Notes: generated from the letters alone by a model not told the origin. A stretch of DNA of 64,000 nucleotides from Sphingomonas sp. IBVSS2 (GCF_002127225.1 NZ_NFUR01000001.1:621592-685591), one strand, 5' to 3'; shown: positions 1 through 8,502, numbered from the stretch's first letter. A program made the numbers and translations.

Positions 1-1
1 G

Positions 2-877
2 CATGCCGGCCTGCCCAAGTCGATCGAGGCCTATTATCAGGAGACGGGCCGCGCGGGCCGCGACGGCGATCCGGCAGTGGCGCATCTCTTCTGGGGGGCG
101 GACGATTTCGCTCGCGCCCGCCAGCGGATCGGCGAAGTCGAGCCCCAGCGCCAGCCCGGCGAGCGCGCCCGGCTGACGGCGCTCGGCGCGCTGGTCGAGA
201 CCGCGACTTGCCGGCGCCGCATCCTGCTGCGCCATTTCGGCGAGGAACCGGCGGAGCAGTGCGGCAATTGCGACAATTGCCTGAGCCCGCCCGCCGCGAT
301 CGACGCCACGGTGACGGCGCAGAAGTTCCTTTCCGCGGTGTTCCGCACCGGCATGATGTTCGGCACCGGCTATATCGAGAGCATCCTGCTGGGCCAGTCG
401 AGCGAGCGCAGCCTGACGAACGGGCACGAGAATCTCTCCGTCTTCGGCATCGTCGACGGCGAGGAAGCGGCGCTGATCAAGCCCGTCGCCCGCGCATTGC
501 TGCTGCGCGACGCGCTGCGCGCCAACGATCATGGCGGGCTGGAGTTCGGGCCCGAGGCGCGTTCGATCCTCAAGGGCGGCGCCACGGTGGCGCTGGTGCT
601 GCCGCCCAAGCGCGAGCGCCGGCGGCGCGGCGGCAAGTCGGGTGCGCCCAACCCCGTCGGCAATCCGCTGTTCGAGGCGCTGCGCGCCAAGCGCCGCGAG
701 ATCGCCCAGGAGACCGGCCTGCCGCCCTATGTGATCTTCCACGATTCGGTGCTGCGCGACATGGCCATGCTCAAGCCCGACAGTATCGCCGCGATGGGCA
801 ACATATCGGGCGTTGGCGCGCGCAAGCTCGACGCTTATGGTGACGCCTTTCTGCAAGTGATCCGCGAGGCTGCATGA
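2..877 (+). CDS. recQ: ATP-dependent DNA helicase RecQ, 3' part (5' end outside window)
   Basis: RecQ unwinds DNA 3' to 5' in recombinational repair. The visible part opens inside helicase motif VI (YYQETGRAGRDG), which contacts ATP and DNA. It continues through the RQC zinc-binding subdomain, with a Cys from CRRRILL and the CGNCDNC cluster near residues 68-96 of the fragment. The last about 75 residues form an HRDC domain (NPLFEALRAKRREIA, then SGVGARKLDAYG). The reading frame is open from base 2, so the helicase core lies upstream. The stop overlaps the next start by 4 bases (ATGA). Identification is firm; only the length of the missing part is unknown. Confidence 0.95.
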   Translation, partial: HAGLPKSIEAYYQETGRAGRDGDPAVAHLFWGADDFARARQRIGEVEPQRQPGERARLTALGALVETATCRRRILLRHFGEEPAEQCGNCDNCLSPPAAIDATVTAQKFLSAVFRTGMMFGTGYIESILLGQSSERSLTNGHENLSVFGIVDGEEAALIKPVARALLLRDALRANDHGGLEFGPEARSILKGGATVALVLPPKRERRRRGGKSGAPNPVGNPLFEALRAKRREIAQETGLPPYVIFHDSVLRDMAMLKPDSIAAMGNISGVGARKLDAYGDAFLQVIREAA

Positions 878-1362
878 GGACGATCCTGCTCGCCACCCTG
901 GTCCTGCTCGCCGCTTGCGCGCCGCAGCGCGCGCGGGTCCCGGCGATGCCCGTGCCTTCGACCATCGCGATGGACCGCAACAGCTGGGGCCACCTGGTCT
1001 CGCGCTGGACGATCGACGGGGCGGGCAGGGGCAGCTACACCGTGGCCGAGCCCGATGCGTACAAGCCCCAGCGGCTGGTGACGCGCCGCTTCTCCGCCGG
1101 CAGCGCCGGCTTCGCCGAGATCCGCGGGCTGCTCGCCCTGGGCGAGGCGCAGGCGGAGAGCGAGCTCGACTGCGGCGACCGCATCACCGATCAATTTTAC
1201 GGAACGGTCCGCTGGGACGATGCCAGCCTGACCTATGACATGGGCTGCCAGGCCCCCGCCACCGAGGAAGTGCTCAAGGGCATCACCGCGGCCGAGCGCA
1301 GGGTTGCCGCCTGGGCCGCCAACCAGCCGATCACGGAAACCCAGAAGGTGGAGAATCAATGA
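874..1362 (+). CDS. Predicted lipoprotein of unknown function
   Basis: A 162-residue protein with a short hydrophobic signal ending in a lipobox (LVLLAAC, Cys15), so it is probably lipid-anchored in the envelope. The mature part has two further cysteines (in ELDCGD and DMGCQA) that could form a disulfide in the periplasm. No enzymatic motif is visible and I do not recognise the family. It overlaps recQ upstream and the DUF442 gene downstream by 4 bases each, so the three are probably cotranscribed, although the neighbours do not suggest a shared task. Confidence 0.75.
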   Translation: MRTILLATLVLLAACAPQRARVPAMPVPSTIAMDRNSWGHLVSRWTIDGAGRGSYTVAEPDAYKPQRLVTRRFSAGSAGFAEIRGLLALGEAQAESELDCGDRITDQFYGTVRWDDASLTYDMGCQAPATEEVLKGITAAERRVAAWAANQPITETQKVENQ

Positions 1363-1793
1363 CCAGCCTGCGCCGCGTCGACGACAGCATCTCGGTCGCC
1401 CCCCAGATCGCGGCCGAGGACATGGGCTTCCTTGCCGCACAGGGCTTCACCTATGTGATCAACAACCGCCCCGACGAAGAGGAGATCGGCCAGCCCGAGG
1501 GCGAGGCGATCCGCGCCGCCGCCGAGGCCGCCGGGCTCGGCTATGCCGCGATCCCGGTCACCCATGCCGGCTTCTCCTCCGCCCAGGTCGAGGCGATGGC
1601 CGCGGCGCTGGCGGAGGCGAAGGGGCCGGTGCTCGCCTATTGCCGCTCGGGCACGCGCTCGTGCAACCTCTGGGCGCTGGCCGAGGCGGCGCGCGGCGGC
1701 GATCCGGCCGAGATCACCGCCAAGGCCGCCCAGGCCGGCTACGACATATCGGGCATCCGCCCGCTGCTGGACCAGCTTTCCGGCCGGGCGTGA
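1359..1793 (+). CDS. TIGR01244/DUF442 family phosphatase-like sulfurtransferase
   Basis: A 144-residue protein of the DUF442 family (TIGR01244), a tyrosine-phosphatase-like fold. In some bacteria the same domain is fused to a persulfide dioxygenase (Blh). The P-loop is visible as CRSGTRS with Cys95 as the expected nucleophile, preceded by YVINNRPDEE near residues 32-41. Known relatives handle sulfide or persulfide stress; the substrate of this stand-alone copy cannot be read from sequence. Start and stop overlap the neighbours by 4 bases, indicating translational coupling. Confidence 0.85.
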   Translation: MTSLRRVDDSISVAPQIAAEDMGFLAAQGFTYVINNRPDEEEIGQPEGEAIRAAAEAAGLGYAAIPVTHAGFSSAQVEAMAAALAEAKGPVLAYCRSGTRSCNLWALAEAARGGDPAEITAKAAQAGYDISGIRPLLDQLSGRA

Positions 1794-2149
1794 GCAAGCT
1801 CGCCATCTTCGGCGGCTCGATCGTCGCGGTGCTCGTGCTCGCGCTGCTTGCCCGGCTGCTCGGGCTCGGCGGCGCGCGCATCGGCAGCGCCGAGGAAGCG
1901 CGCGCGGCCGCCGAGGCGATGATCTCCGGTTTCGAGGGCGGCGCGGTGGCGCTCGGCAGCGACGGCAAGGCAGCGCTGGTGCACGGCGGCGCGGGCGACG
2001 CGGCGCTGCTCAAGGTCCATGGCGCGCGCATCGCGGCGCGGCACCTGCGGGCGCCGCTCGTCAGCGCGGCGGCATCCGAGGGTCTCGCGATCGAGAGCGG
2101 CGATGCGCGCTTCGGCACGGTGGTGCTCAAGGGCGTGACGGCGCTATGA
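1790..2149 (+). CDS. Small membrane-anchored protein of unknown function
   Basis: A 119-residue protein with a GTG start inside the previous stop (GTGA). Residues 3-27 form one hydrophobic segment rich in Leu, Val and Ala (VAVLVLALLARLLGLGG). This is followed by an Ala/Gly-rich soluble part with the repeated look of a periplasmic or cytoplasmic beta-rich domain. No family was recognised. The 4-base overlap with the DUF442 gene is the main support for translation here. An annotation as a hypothetical protein is all that can be defended. Confidence 0.65.
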   Translation: MSKLAIFGGSIVAVLVLALLARLLGLGGARIGSAEEARAAAEAMISGFEGGAVALGSDGKAALVHGGAGDAALLKVHGARIAARHLRAPLVSAAASEGLAIESGDARFGTVVLKGVTAL

Positions 2150-2215
2150 TCCGATGCGCGCCCCGATGCCGCAGCGCGGCGTGACTCGCTACTGACATTG
2201 CGGTAAGCAAGGCCG

Positions 2216-3187
2216 ATGCCCGAGATGCCCCTGCTCTTCGATCCGGTGAACTATGCCATCCCCGGTTTCGTGGCGCTGATCGTCGTCGAGATGCTGATCG
2301 CCCGGACGCGCGACCGGCAGCGCTATTGCCCCAGCGACACGCTCACTTCGCTGTTGCTCGGCTTCGGCAGCACCGTATCCAGCGCGCTCACCGCGGGGCT
2401 GGTCTTCGCCATTTCGATGTGGGTCTACCAGTTCCGCTTCTTCACCATCGGCTTTGCCTGGTACTGGTTCGCCATCGCCTTCGTGCTCGACGATCTCGCT
2501 TATTATTTCGCGCACCGCACCGGGCACCGCGTCCGTTGGTTCTGGGCGAGCCACGTCATCCACCATTCCAGCCAGCACTATAACCTGTCGACCGCGCTGC
2601 GGCAGACCTGGACCGGCTTTGTCAGCCTGAGCTTCCTGTTCCGCCTGCCGCTGTTCCTGATCGGCTTCCATCCGCTGATGATCTTCTTCTGCGCCGGGCT
2701 GAACCTGATCTACCAGTTCTGGATCCATACCGAGGCGATCGGCCGGATGCCGCGCTGGTTCGAGGCGGTGATGAACACCCCGTCGCACCACCGCGTCCAT
2801 CACGCCACCAATCCGCGCTATCTCGACAAGAACTATGTCGGCGTCTTCATCGTCTGGGACCGGCTGCTCGGCACGTTCGAGGCGGAGCGCGAGGACGAGA
2901 AGCCGCGCTACGGCATCGTCAAGGACCTGGGCAGCTTCAACCTGCTCTGGGCGGCGTTCCACGAATGGGTGGGCATCGCGAGGGACGTATGGGCCGCGCC
3001 GGACCTCAAGTCCCGAATCCTGTACATGATCGCGCCGCCGGGCTGGAGCCATGACGGCAGCCGCGATACATCCGAGACCATCAAGGCGCGCTGGGAGGCG
3101 CGAGAGCAGCGGGGGATCGCGTGGAAGCAGCCGACATCGTCGTCATCGGCGGAGGATCCGGCGGGAGCGCCGTCGCGGGCCGCCTGA
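2216..3187 (+). CDS. Sterol desaturase / fatty acid hydroxylase family membrane protein
   Basis: A 323-residue integral membrane di-iron protein of the fatty acid hydroxylase superfamily (PF04116), which hydroxylates or desaturates lipids. The histidine boxes are present: HRTGH (residues 100-104), HVIHH (113-117) and HHRVHH (about 189-194). Several hydrophobic stretches surround them. The chain extends about 60 residues past the last hydrophobic region. ATG at 2216 is used; an internal ATG at 2225 is possible. The 3' end overlaps the GMC oxidoreductase gene by 67 bases. That suggests coexpression and perhaps successive oxidation of one lipid substrate, which is inference. Confidence 0.88.
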   Translation: MPEMPLLFDPVNYAIPGFVALIVVEMLIARTRDRQRYCPSDTLTSLLLGFGSTVSSALTAGLVFAISMWVYQFRFFTIGFAWYWFAIAFVLDDLAYYFAHRTGHRVRWFWASHVIHHSSQHYNLSTALRQTWTGFVSLSFLFRLPLFLIGFHPLMIFFCAGLNLIYQFWIHTEAIGRMPRWFEAVMNTPSHHRVHHATNPRYLDKNYVGVFIVWDRLLGTFEAEREDEKPRYGIVKDLGSFNLLWAAFHEWVGIARDVWAAPDLKSRILYMIAPPGWSHDGSRDTSETIKARWEAREQRGIAWKQPTSSSSAEDPAGAPSRAA

Positions 3188-4701
3188 GCGAAGGCGGCAA
3201 GTACAGCGTCGCGGTGCTCGAGGCCGGTGGCCGCAACACCGGCATCAAGACGCGCATGCCCGGCATGCTCCCGTTCCAGGGCCCGGCGACCAACTGGGCC
3301 TTCGAGACGGTGCCGCAGCGCGGGCTGAACGGCCGGCGCGGCTATCAGCCCCGGGGCAAGGGGCTGGGCGGGTCGAGCGCGATCAACGCGATGCTCTATG
3401 TCCGCGGCCACGCCAGGGATTATGACGAGTGGCGCGATCTCGGTTGCCCCGGCTGGGGCTGGGACGAGATGCTCCCCTGGTTCCGCCGCGCCGAGCACAA
3501 CGTCCGCGGGGCCGACGCATTCCATGGCGACAGTGGCCCGCTCTGGGTGAGCGACCAGCTCTACGCGCATGGCGGCAGCGAGGCATTCATCGAAGCCGCC
3601 GGGGCGCTGCAGATCCCGCGCAACGACGATTTCAACGGCGCGCACCAGTCGGGAGCCGGCCTCTATCAGGTGACGCAGCGCAAGGGCGAGCGCTGGACCG
3701 CCGCGCGCGCCTATCTCGAGCGTCGCGAGACTCTCGAGATCATCACCGAGGCCAGCGTGGAGCGCGTGCTGTTCGAGGACGGCCGGGTCTGGGGCGTCGC
3801 CTATCAGCGCGACGGCGTGGCGCGCGAGATCCGGGCGCGCCGGGCGGTGGTGCTCGCGGCCGGTGCCTTCCAGACGCCGCAGCTGCTGATGCTCTCCGGC
3901 ATCGGCCCCGGCGAGCATCTGCGCGAGATGGGCCTGTCGGTGCGGATCGACCGGCCGGCGGTGGGCGGCAATCTCCAGGACCATCTCGACTATGTCGCCG
4001 CGTTCGAGACGCCGGGCAGCTATTTCCTCGGCCGTTCGGGCATGGGCACGCTGAAATCGCTGGGATCGATGGCGCGCTGGATGCTCACCCGCAAGGGCGG
4101 CATGACCAGCCCCTATGCCGAGGCCGGCGCGTTCCTCCGCAGCGATCCCGCGCTGGAGCGGCCGGATCTCCAGCTCCATTTCCTGATCGCCATCGTCGAG
4201 GATCATGGCCGCACGCCGGTGCAGGGGCACGGCTTCAGCTGCCATGCCTGCGTGCTGCGGCCCGAGAGCCGCGGCACGGTTCGCCTCCAGTCGCTCGATC
4301 CGCGCGTGGCGCCGCTGATCGACCCCGATTTCCTCGGCGATCCGCGCGACCTGGTATTGCTCAAACAGGGCGTGCGGACCATGTATCGCATCCTGGAAGC
4401 GCCGCAGCTGGCGCAGTACAAGGGGCGCGACCGCTATCCGATCGACCTGGCCGACGACGCCGCGCTCGAGCGGCTGATCCGCGCCCGGGCGGACACGATC
4501 TACCACCCCGTCGGCACCGCGCGCATGGGCTCGGACGAAGGCGCGGTGGTGACGCCGCGGCTCAAGCTGCGCGGGGTGGAGGGGCTCTACATCGCCGATG
4601 CCTCGATCATGCCGCGCCTGATCGGCGGCAACACCAACGCGCCGACCATCGTGATCGGCGAGCGCTGCGCCCGGTTCATCGAGGAAGACCTGGCGATCTA
4701 A
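3121..4701 (+). CDS. GMC family FAD-dependent oxidoreductase (choline dehydrogenase-like)
   Basis: A 526-residue flavoprotein oxidising an alcohol, family GMC. The Rossmann motif VIGGGSGGSAVAGRL lies at residues 7-21, and the GMC signature RGKGLGGSSAINAMLYVRG at about 79-97. The C-terminal catalytic pair is His in YHPVGTARMG (about 462) and Asn in GGNTNAPT (about 505). Length fits the BetA-like branch, but the substrate cannot be assigned; choline itself is only one option and no bet genes are nearby. GTG start, lying inside the end of the hydroxylase gene. The operon ends in an inverted repeat. Confidence 0.92.
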   Translation: MEAADIVVIGGGSGGSAVAGRLSEGGKYSVAVLEAGGRNTGIKTRMPGMLPFQGPATNWAFETVPQRGLNGRRGYQPRGKGLGGSSAINAMLYVRGHARDYDEWRDLGCPGWGWDEMLPWFRRAEHNVRGADAFHGDSGPLWVSDQLYAHGGSEAFIEAAGALQIPRNDDFNGAHQSGAGLYQVTQRKGERWTAARAYLERRETLEIITEASVERVLFEDGRVWGVAYQRDGVAREIRARRAVVLAAGAFQTPQLLMLSGIGPGEHLREMGLSVRIDRPAVGGNLQDHLDYVAAFETPGSYFLGRSGMGTLKSLGSMARWMLTRKGGMTSPYAEAGAFLRSDPALERPDLQLHFLIAIVEDHGRTPVQGHGFSCHACVLRPESRGTVRLQSLDPRVAPLIDPDFLGDPRDLVLLKQGVRTMYRILEAPQLAQYKGRDRYPIDLADDAALERLIRARADTIYHPVGTARMGSDEGAVVTPRLKLRGVEGLYIADASIMPRLIGGNTNAPTIVIGERCARFIEEDLAI

Positions 4702-4846
4702 TTCCTCCCCCAGCTCGCTGGGGGAGGGGGACCGCGACGCATCGCGTCGTGGTGGAGGGGCGCGCCGGGCAGCGGCGTTCCCGCGCTAGCCCCTCCACCA
4801 TCGCTTTGCGATGGTCCCCCTCCCCGAGACGAGCTCGGGGAGGAAT
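4701..4846. repeat. Inverted pair of palindromic intergenic repeats
   Basis: Two copies of a roughly 60-base element face each other. The left copy (4701-4760) and the reverse complement of the right copy (4787-4846) both read attcctcccc...gagggggacc...ggtggagggg. Each copy holds an inner palindrome (cgacgcatcgcgtcg on the left, ccatcgctttgcgatgg on the right). The whole could fold into a long cruciform or RNA hairpin between the convergent GMC and amtB genes. It looks like a dispersed REP-type repeat; one genome-wide search would show that. Confidence 0.75.
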
Positions 4847-4849
4847 GAA

Positions 4850-4884
4850 GAAAGAAAAAAGGGCCGGCGCTTTCGCACCGGCCC
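4850..4884 (-). terminator. Rho-independent terminator of glnK-amtB
   Basis: Read on the minus strand, a stem GGGCCGGTGC / GCGCCGGCCC with loop GAAA is followed directly by a T-rich run (complement of 4850-4860). It lies 70 bases after the amtB stop and is the expected end of the glnK-amtB transcript. Confidence 0.85.
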
Positions 4885-4954
4885 AAGTCGTCCGCAGGAG
4901 GAACCTCGGTTGGGCGCCGCGCGCGCAGGAGAGGCTGCGCGGCGCCCGATCTCG

Positions 4955-6370
4955 TCAGTAGTTGTAGGCGCGCTCGCCATGGGCATTGATGTCCAGGCCC
5001 TCGACCTCGACTTCCTTGCTCGGGCGGATGCCGATCGTGAACTTGAGCAGCAGGAACAGGACCAGCGACACGCCGCCCGACAGGGCCAGCGTGGTCAGCA
5101 CGCCCTGGGTCTGCACCCAGAGCTGGCTGGCCATGTCGTACTTGCCGGCCACTGCCGGGATCACGGTGAAGTCCATGAAGCCCTGGCCGCCCAGCGCCGG
5201 ATCGGCGACGATGCCGGTGCCGATCGCGCCGATGATGCCGCCGATGCAGTGCACCCCGAACACGTCGAGCGTATCGTCATATTTCAGTGCGTTCTTCACC
5301 GTGGTGACGAAGAAGAAGCAGCCGATCGAGGCGACGGCGCCGAGCACCACCGAAGTCATCGGGGCGGCGAAGCCGGCGGCCGGGGTGATCGCGACCAGGC
5401 CGGCGACCACGCCCGATGCGGCGCCGAGCAGCGACGGCTTGCCGTGCACCACCTGCTCGATGATCGCCCACATCGCGCCCGCCGCGGCAGTGGCGACCAT
5501 GGTGTTGATGAAGGCGAGCGAGGCGAACTTGTTGGCTTCCAGGTTGGAGCCGGCGTTGAAGCCGAACCAGCCGACCCAGAGCAGCGAGGCGCCGATCATC
5601 GTCATCGTCAGCGAGTGCGGCGGCATCGGCTCGCTCTTGTAGCCCACGCGCTTGCCGATCACGAGGCAGCCGACCAGGCCGGCGATGCCCGCATTGATGT
5701 GCACCACGGTGCCGCCCGCGAAGTCGAGCGCGCCCTTGCCCCACAGGAAGCCATGGTCGTCGGGCAGGCCGGCGGTGAAGTCCGGGCCCGGCCAGTACCA
5801 GACCATGTGCGCCATCGGATAATAGACGAGGATCGACCAGGCGACGACGAAGAGGATCAGCGGCGTGAACTTCACCCGCTCGGCAAAGGCGCCGACGATC
5901 AGCGCCGGGGTGATCATCGCGAAGGTCATCTGGAAGACGACGAAGGTCGTCTCGGGCAGATAGACGCCGTTCGAGAAGGTCGCGGCGAAGGTGTTGGCGT
6001 CCACGCCCTTCATCAGCGCCTTGGAGAAGCCGCCGACGAACAGGTTGAGCGCGCCGCCATTGGTGAAGGCCATGGAATAGCCGATGGTCACCCAGAGCAG
6101 GCCGGCGACGCAGACGATGGTGAGCACCTGCATCAGCACCGAGAGCATGTTCTTGGTGCGCACCAGGCCGCCATAGAAAAGCGCCAGGCCCGGCACCGAC
6201 ATCATCAGCACCAGCGCGGCCGAGACCAGCATCCAGCTGACGTCGCCCTTGTTGACCATCGCGTCGGTCGGCACCACCGGCGCCGCGGCGGGCGCCTGCG
6301 CGAGCGCGGGTACGGCGGCGAACAGGGCGCCGAGCCCCGCTCCCGCGGCAATCTTCATCGCTAGTTTCAT
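4955..6370 (-). CDS. amtB: Ammonium transporter AmtB
   Basis: Inner-membrane ammonium channel of the Amt/Rh family, about 471 residues, with eleven expected membrane helices and an N-terminal signal-like segment (AMKIAAGAGLGALFAAVPALA) that is cleaved in relatives. Family hallmarks are seen: FYGGLVRTKN, GALDFAGGTVVHINAG, GWFGFNAGS and DVFGVHCIGGIIG. ATG at 6370 is preferred because GGGGG lies just upstream. A GTG at 6388 overlaps the glnK stop and an ATG lies at 6382; both are possible. It follows glnK in one operon, the usual arrangement in which PII protein gates the channel. A terminator follows. Confidence 0.96.
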   Translation of the reverse strand: MKLAMKIAAGAGLGALFAAVPALAQAPAAAPVVPTDAMVNKGDVSWMLVSAALVLMMSVPGLALFYGGLVRTKNMLSVLMQVLTIVCVAGLLWVTIGYSMAFTNGGALNLFVGGFSKALMKGVDANTFAATFSNGVYLPETTFVVFQMTFAMITPALIVGAFAERVKFTPLILFVVAWSILVYYPMAHMVWYWPGPDFTAGLPDDHGFLWGKGALDFAGGTVVHINAGIAGLVGCLVIGKRVGYKSEPMPPHSLTMTMIGASLLWVGWFGFNAGSNLEANKFASLAFINTMVATAAAGAMWAIIEQVVHGKPSLLGAASGVVAGLVAITPAAGFAAPMTSVVLGAVASIGCFFFVTTVKNALKYDDTLDVFGVHCIGGIIGAIGTGIVADPALGGQGFMDFTVIPAVAGKYDMASQLWVQTQGVLTTLALSGGVSLVLFLLLKFTIGIRPSKEVEVEGLDINAHGERAYNY

Positions 6371-6384
6371 CTGGACCCCCATCT

Positions 6385-6723
6385 TCACAACGCCGTCTCG
6401 TCGGTCTCGCCGGTGCGGATGCGCACGGCCTGGCCGACATCGAGGACGAAAATCTTGCCATCGCCGATCGCGCCGGTGCTGGCGGCGGCCTGGATCGCTT
6501 CGACGGCGCGGTCGGCCAGATCGGCGCCCACCACGACCTCGATCTTGATCTTGGGCACCATGTTGGTGCTGTATTCCGCGCCGCGGTAGATTTCGGTCTG
6601 GCCCTTCTGGCGGCCGAACCCCTTGACCTCCGACACGGTCATGCCCGCGACGCCCACACCCGTGAGCGCCTCGCGGACTTCGTCCAGCTTGAACGGTTTT
6701 ATGATGGCGATGATGAGTTTCAT
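6385..6723 (-). CDS. glnK: Nitrogen regulatory protein PII (GlnK)
   Basis: A 112-residue PII signal protein, the standard family length. It senses 2-oxoglutarate, ATP/ADP and, through uridylylation, glutamine status, and it blocks AmtB when nitrogen is plentiful. The T-loop reads GQTEIYRGAEYSTN with the uridylylated Tyr51 in RGAEY. The start MKLIIAIIKPFKLDEV is the conserved PII N-terminus and is preceded by GAGGGGGCGAC. A longer in-frame start upstream would add 31 residues foreign to the family and was rejected. Adjacent to amtB and behind a sigma-54 promoter. Confidence 0.97.
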   Translation of the reverse strand: MKLIIAIIKPFKLDEVREALTGVGVAGMTVSEVKGFGRQKGQTEIYRGAEYSTNMVPKIKIEVVVGADLADRAVEAIQAAASTGAIGDGKIFVLDVGQAVRIRTGETDETAL

Positions 6724-6761
6724 GTCGCCCCCTCGTTGGCGGTTATCCCGAGAGGTGCAGG

Positions 6762-6777
6762 AGCAAGGGGCGTGCCA
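6762..6777 (-). promoter_or_regulatory. Sigma-54 (RpoN) promoter of glnK-amtB
   Basis: On the minus strand the sequence TGGCACGCCCCTTGCT matches the RpoN consensus TGGCAC-N5-TTGC with GG and GC elements spaced by exactly 10 bases. It lies about 40 bases upstream of the glnK start codon. This predicts NtrC-dependent expression under nitrogen limitation; no clear NtrC dyad was found upstream. Confidence 0.9.
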
Positions 6778-6946
6778 AGCGCAAGAAACACGCGATTCCA
6801 TGGGGTTTCCGCGCAATCAAATGTTACGCTGCGGTAAATTTTTGTGCAGTTGCGAAGGTGTGCCTAAAAACCGGGCAGCCATCCCGGGCAAGCTTGTGCC
6901 CGGATCGGCAGCAGGGCAGGGTCCGCAGGCAAAGCGGGAGGGGCCG

Positions 6947-7651
6947 ATGACCGGCAGGTTCTGGCGGGCAGCGTGGGCGACGATCGCGATGTTCGGCGCG
7001 GCGCCGGAAGCGCGGGCCCAGACGGGGGATTTCGTCCCGCCCGCCGGCTATTCGGGCGGCGGCCCGCTGCCGGCGCTCGCTACCCCGATCGAGCCGGGGA
7101 CGCCGGCACTTGCGCACCTCCCCGAGGGCAGGTTCGCCGGCCTGTTCGCGCTCGATCCCGATTACAGGAGCAACAGCGGAGTCCAGGCCAAGGTCATCGG
7201 CGCCTATGCGGTGGACGAGCCCAAGGGGACGAAGTTCGTCGAGGCCTGGGCGATCGGCTTCCTGCCCGTGAACCTGAAGTTCAGCGATGGCAGCTGCTTC
7301 CGCTTTCGCGCCGAATATACGGACGGCATGCTGGCGAATGCGCGGCTCAACCGGAGCGACTGCGATGCCCGGCGCCCGCCGGCGGCGGAGACCGGCCCTC
7401 CGCCGCCTGCCGATCGCGGCCTCCGTCCGGTTGCCACTTCCTGGGGCTATGGCGCCTGGGCCGATGACCGCACCGGCACGACGCTCGTCACTGCGCCCTT
7501 TCGCAAGGACTTCGCGCCCTTCCTCTCGGCGAAGATCAAGCTGCTCGCCTTCATGGCGATGAACAGCGTCGATGCGCCGCTCGGCAATGTGACGATGGTT
7601 GCCCGGATCGGCGGCAAGCTGACCAACATGACGCTGCTGGTCGCCTACTGA
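6947..7651 (+). CDS. Secreted protein of unknown function
   Basis: A 234-residue protein whose first 25 residues form a signal peptide (two Arg, hydrophobic core, cleavage near ARAQ-TG). The start at 6947 is set by GGGAGGGG immediately upstream. The mature protein is Pro/Gly-rich near its N-terminus and has two cysteines (DGSCFRF, RSDCDAR) that may pair in the periplasm. No family was recognised and no catalytic motif is evident. It stands alone, divergent from glnK. Confidence 0.7.
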   Translation: MTGRFWRAAWATIAMFGAAPEARAQTGDFVPPAGYSGGGPLPALATPIEPGTPALAHLPEGRFAGLFALDPDYRSNSGVQAKVIGAYAVDEPKGTKFVEAWAIGFLPVNLKFSDGSCFRFRAEYTDGMLANARLNRSDCDARRPPAAETGPPPPADRGLRPVATSWGYGAWADDRTGTTLVTAPFRKDFAPFLSAKIKLLAFMAMNSVDAPLGNVTMVARIGGKLTNMTLLVAY

Positions 7652-7691
7652 GCATGACGTGCGGCGTGGCGGGCGCTAGAAGGTGCCGGCC

Positions 7692-8429
7692 ATGGCCCCA
7701 GCCATCTTCCTCTCCGCGCTGGCGATGACGCTGATCGTCGGCGTCCGCTACCTGCTTGCGAGCGGGGGTTTCGCGCTGGCGACCCGGCTGAGGCATCCCG
7801 GCCTGTACCGCGGCCTCGACCGCCAGATCCGCCGTGAGATCGGCTGGAGCCTGGCAAGCGCCGCCATCTATGGCGTGCCGGCCGGTGTCGTCGCCTGGGG
7901 CTGGGCCAATCGCGGCTGGACGCGGATCTATACCGATGTCCATGCCTTCCCGCTCTGGTATCTCCCCGTCTCGGTGCTGCTGTATCTGCTCGCGCACGAT
8001 GCCTGGTTCTACTGGACGCATCGCTGGATGCACCGGCCGGCGCTCTTCCGCCGTATGCATGCCGTCCATCACGCCAGCCGCCCGCCCACTGCCTGGGCGG
8101 CGATGAGTTTCCATCCGTTCGAGGCGATCACCGGCGCGGTGGTCATTCCCGGCCTCGTCTTCCTCATCCCCATCCATGTCGGCGCACTGGGGCTGGTGCT
8201 GGCGATCATGACGGTGATGGGCGTCACCAACCATATGGGCTGGGAGGTCTGGCCGCGCTGGGTCTGGCGCGGGCCGCTCGGCGCCTGGTTGATCACCGCC
8301 GGCCATCACCAGCGCCATCACGAGTGCTACAACCGCAATTTCGGCCTCTATTTCCGCCATTGGGACCGGCTGTGCGGCACCGATGCCGGTCTGGGCGGCT
8401 TCGCGCCCAAAGGCCCCGACCGGTCCTGA
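7692..8429 (+). CDS. Sterol desaturase / fatty acid hydroxylase family membrane protein (second copy)
   Basis: A 245-residue di-iron membrane oxygenase of PF04116. The histidine clusters are HDAWFYWTHRWMH (about 101-113), HAVHH (about 121-125) and HHQRHH (about 202-207). Hydrophobic segments lie at residues 1-20, 50-70, 85-100 and 145-175. It is only distantly similar to the copy at 2216: shorter and without the C-terminal extension. ATG at 7692 is preferred over a GTG at 7683 because GAAGG sits 8 bases upstream. The product could be a hydroxylated lipid or carotenoid; nothing nearby decides this. Confidence 0.85.
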   Translation: MAPAIFLSALAMTLIVGVRYLLASGGFALATRLRHPGLYRGLDRQIRREIGWSLASAAIYGVPAGVVAWGWANRGWTRIYTDVHAFPLWYLPVSVLLYLLAHDAWFYWTHRWMHRPALFRRMHAVHHASRPPTAWAAMSFHPFEAITGAVVIPGLVFLIPIHVGALGLVLAIMTVMGVTNHMGWEVWPRWVWRGPLGAWLITAGHHQRHHECYNRNFGLYFRHWDRLCGTDAGLGGFAPKGPDRS

Positions 8430-8445
8430 TCCGCTGCCGATCGCA

Positions 8446-8471
8446 GGAACCGGGTTCGCGCAGGCTGCGTT
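8446..8471 (+). promoter_or_regulatory. Candidate EcfG (general stress sigma) promoter
   Basis: GGAAC (8446-8450), a 17-base spacer and CGTT (8468-8471) match the GGAAC-N16/17-CGTT consensus of alphaproteobacterial EcfG promoters. It lies 31 bases before the MipA/OmpV gene start. Only the motif is seen; the role is inferred. Confidence 0.55.
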
Positions 8472-8502
8472 TCGCAGCTGCAACATTCGGGAAACCCAGT
8501 TC

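Noticed and set aside
6385..6816. A longer glnK start at 6816
   Set aside because: It adds 31 residues absent from PII proteins; the conserved MKLIIAIIKPF start has a strong ribosome binding site.
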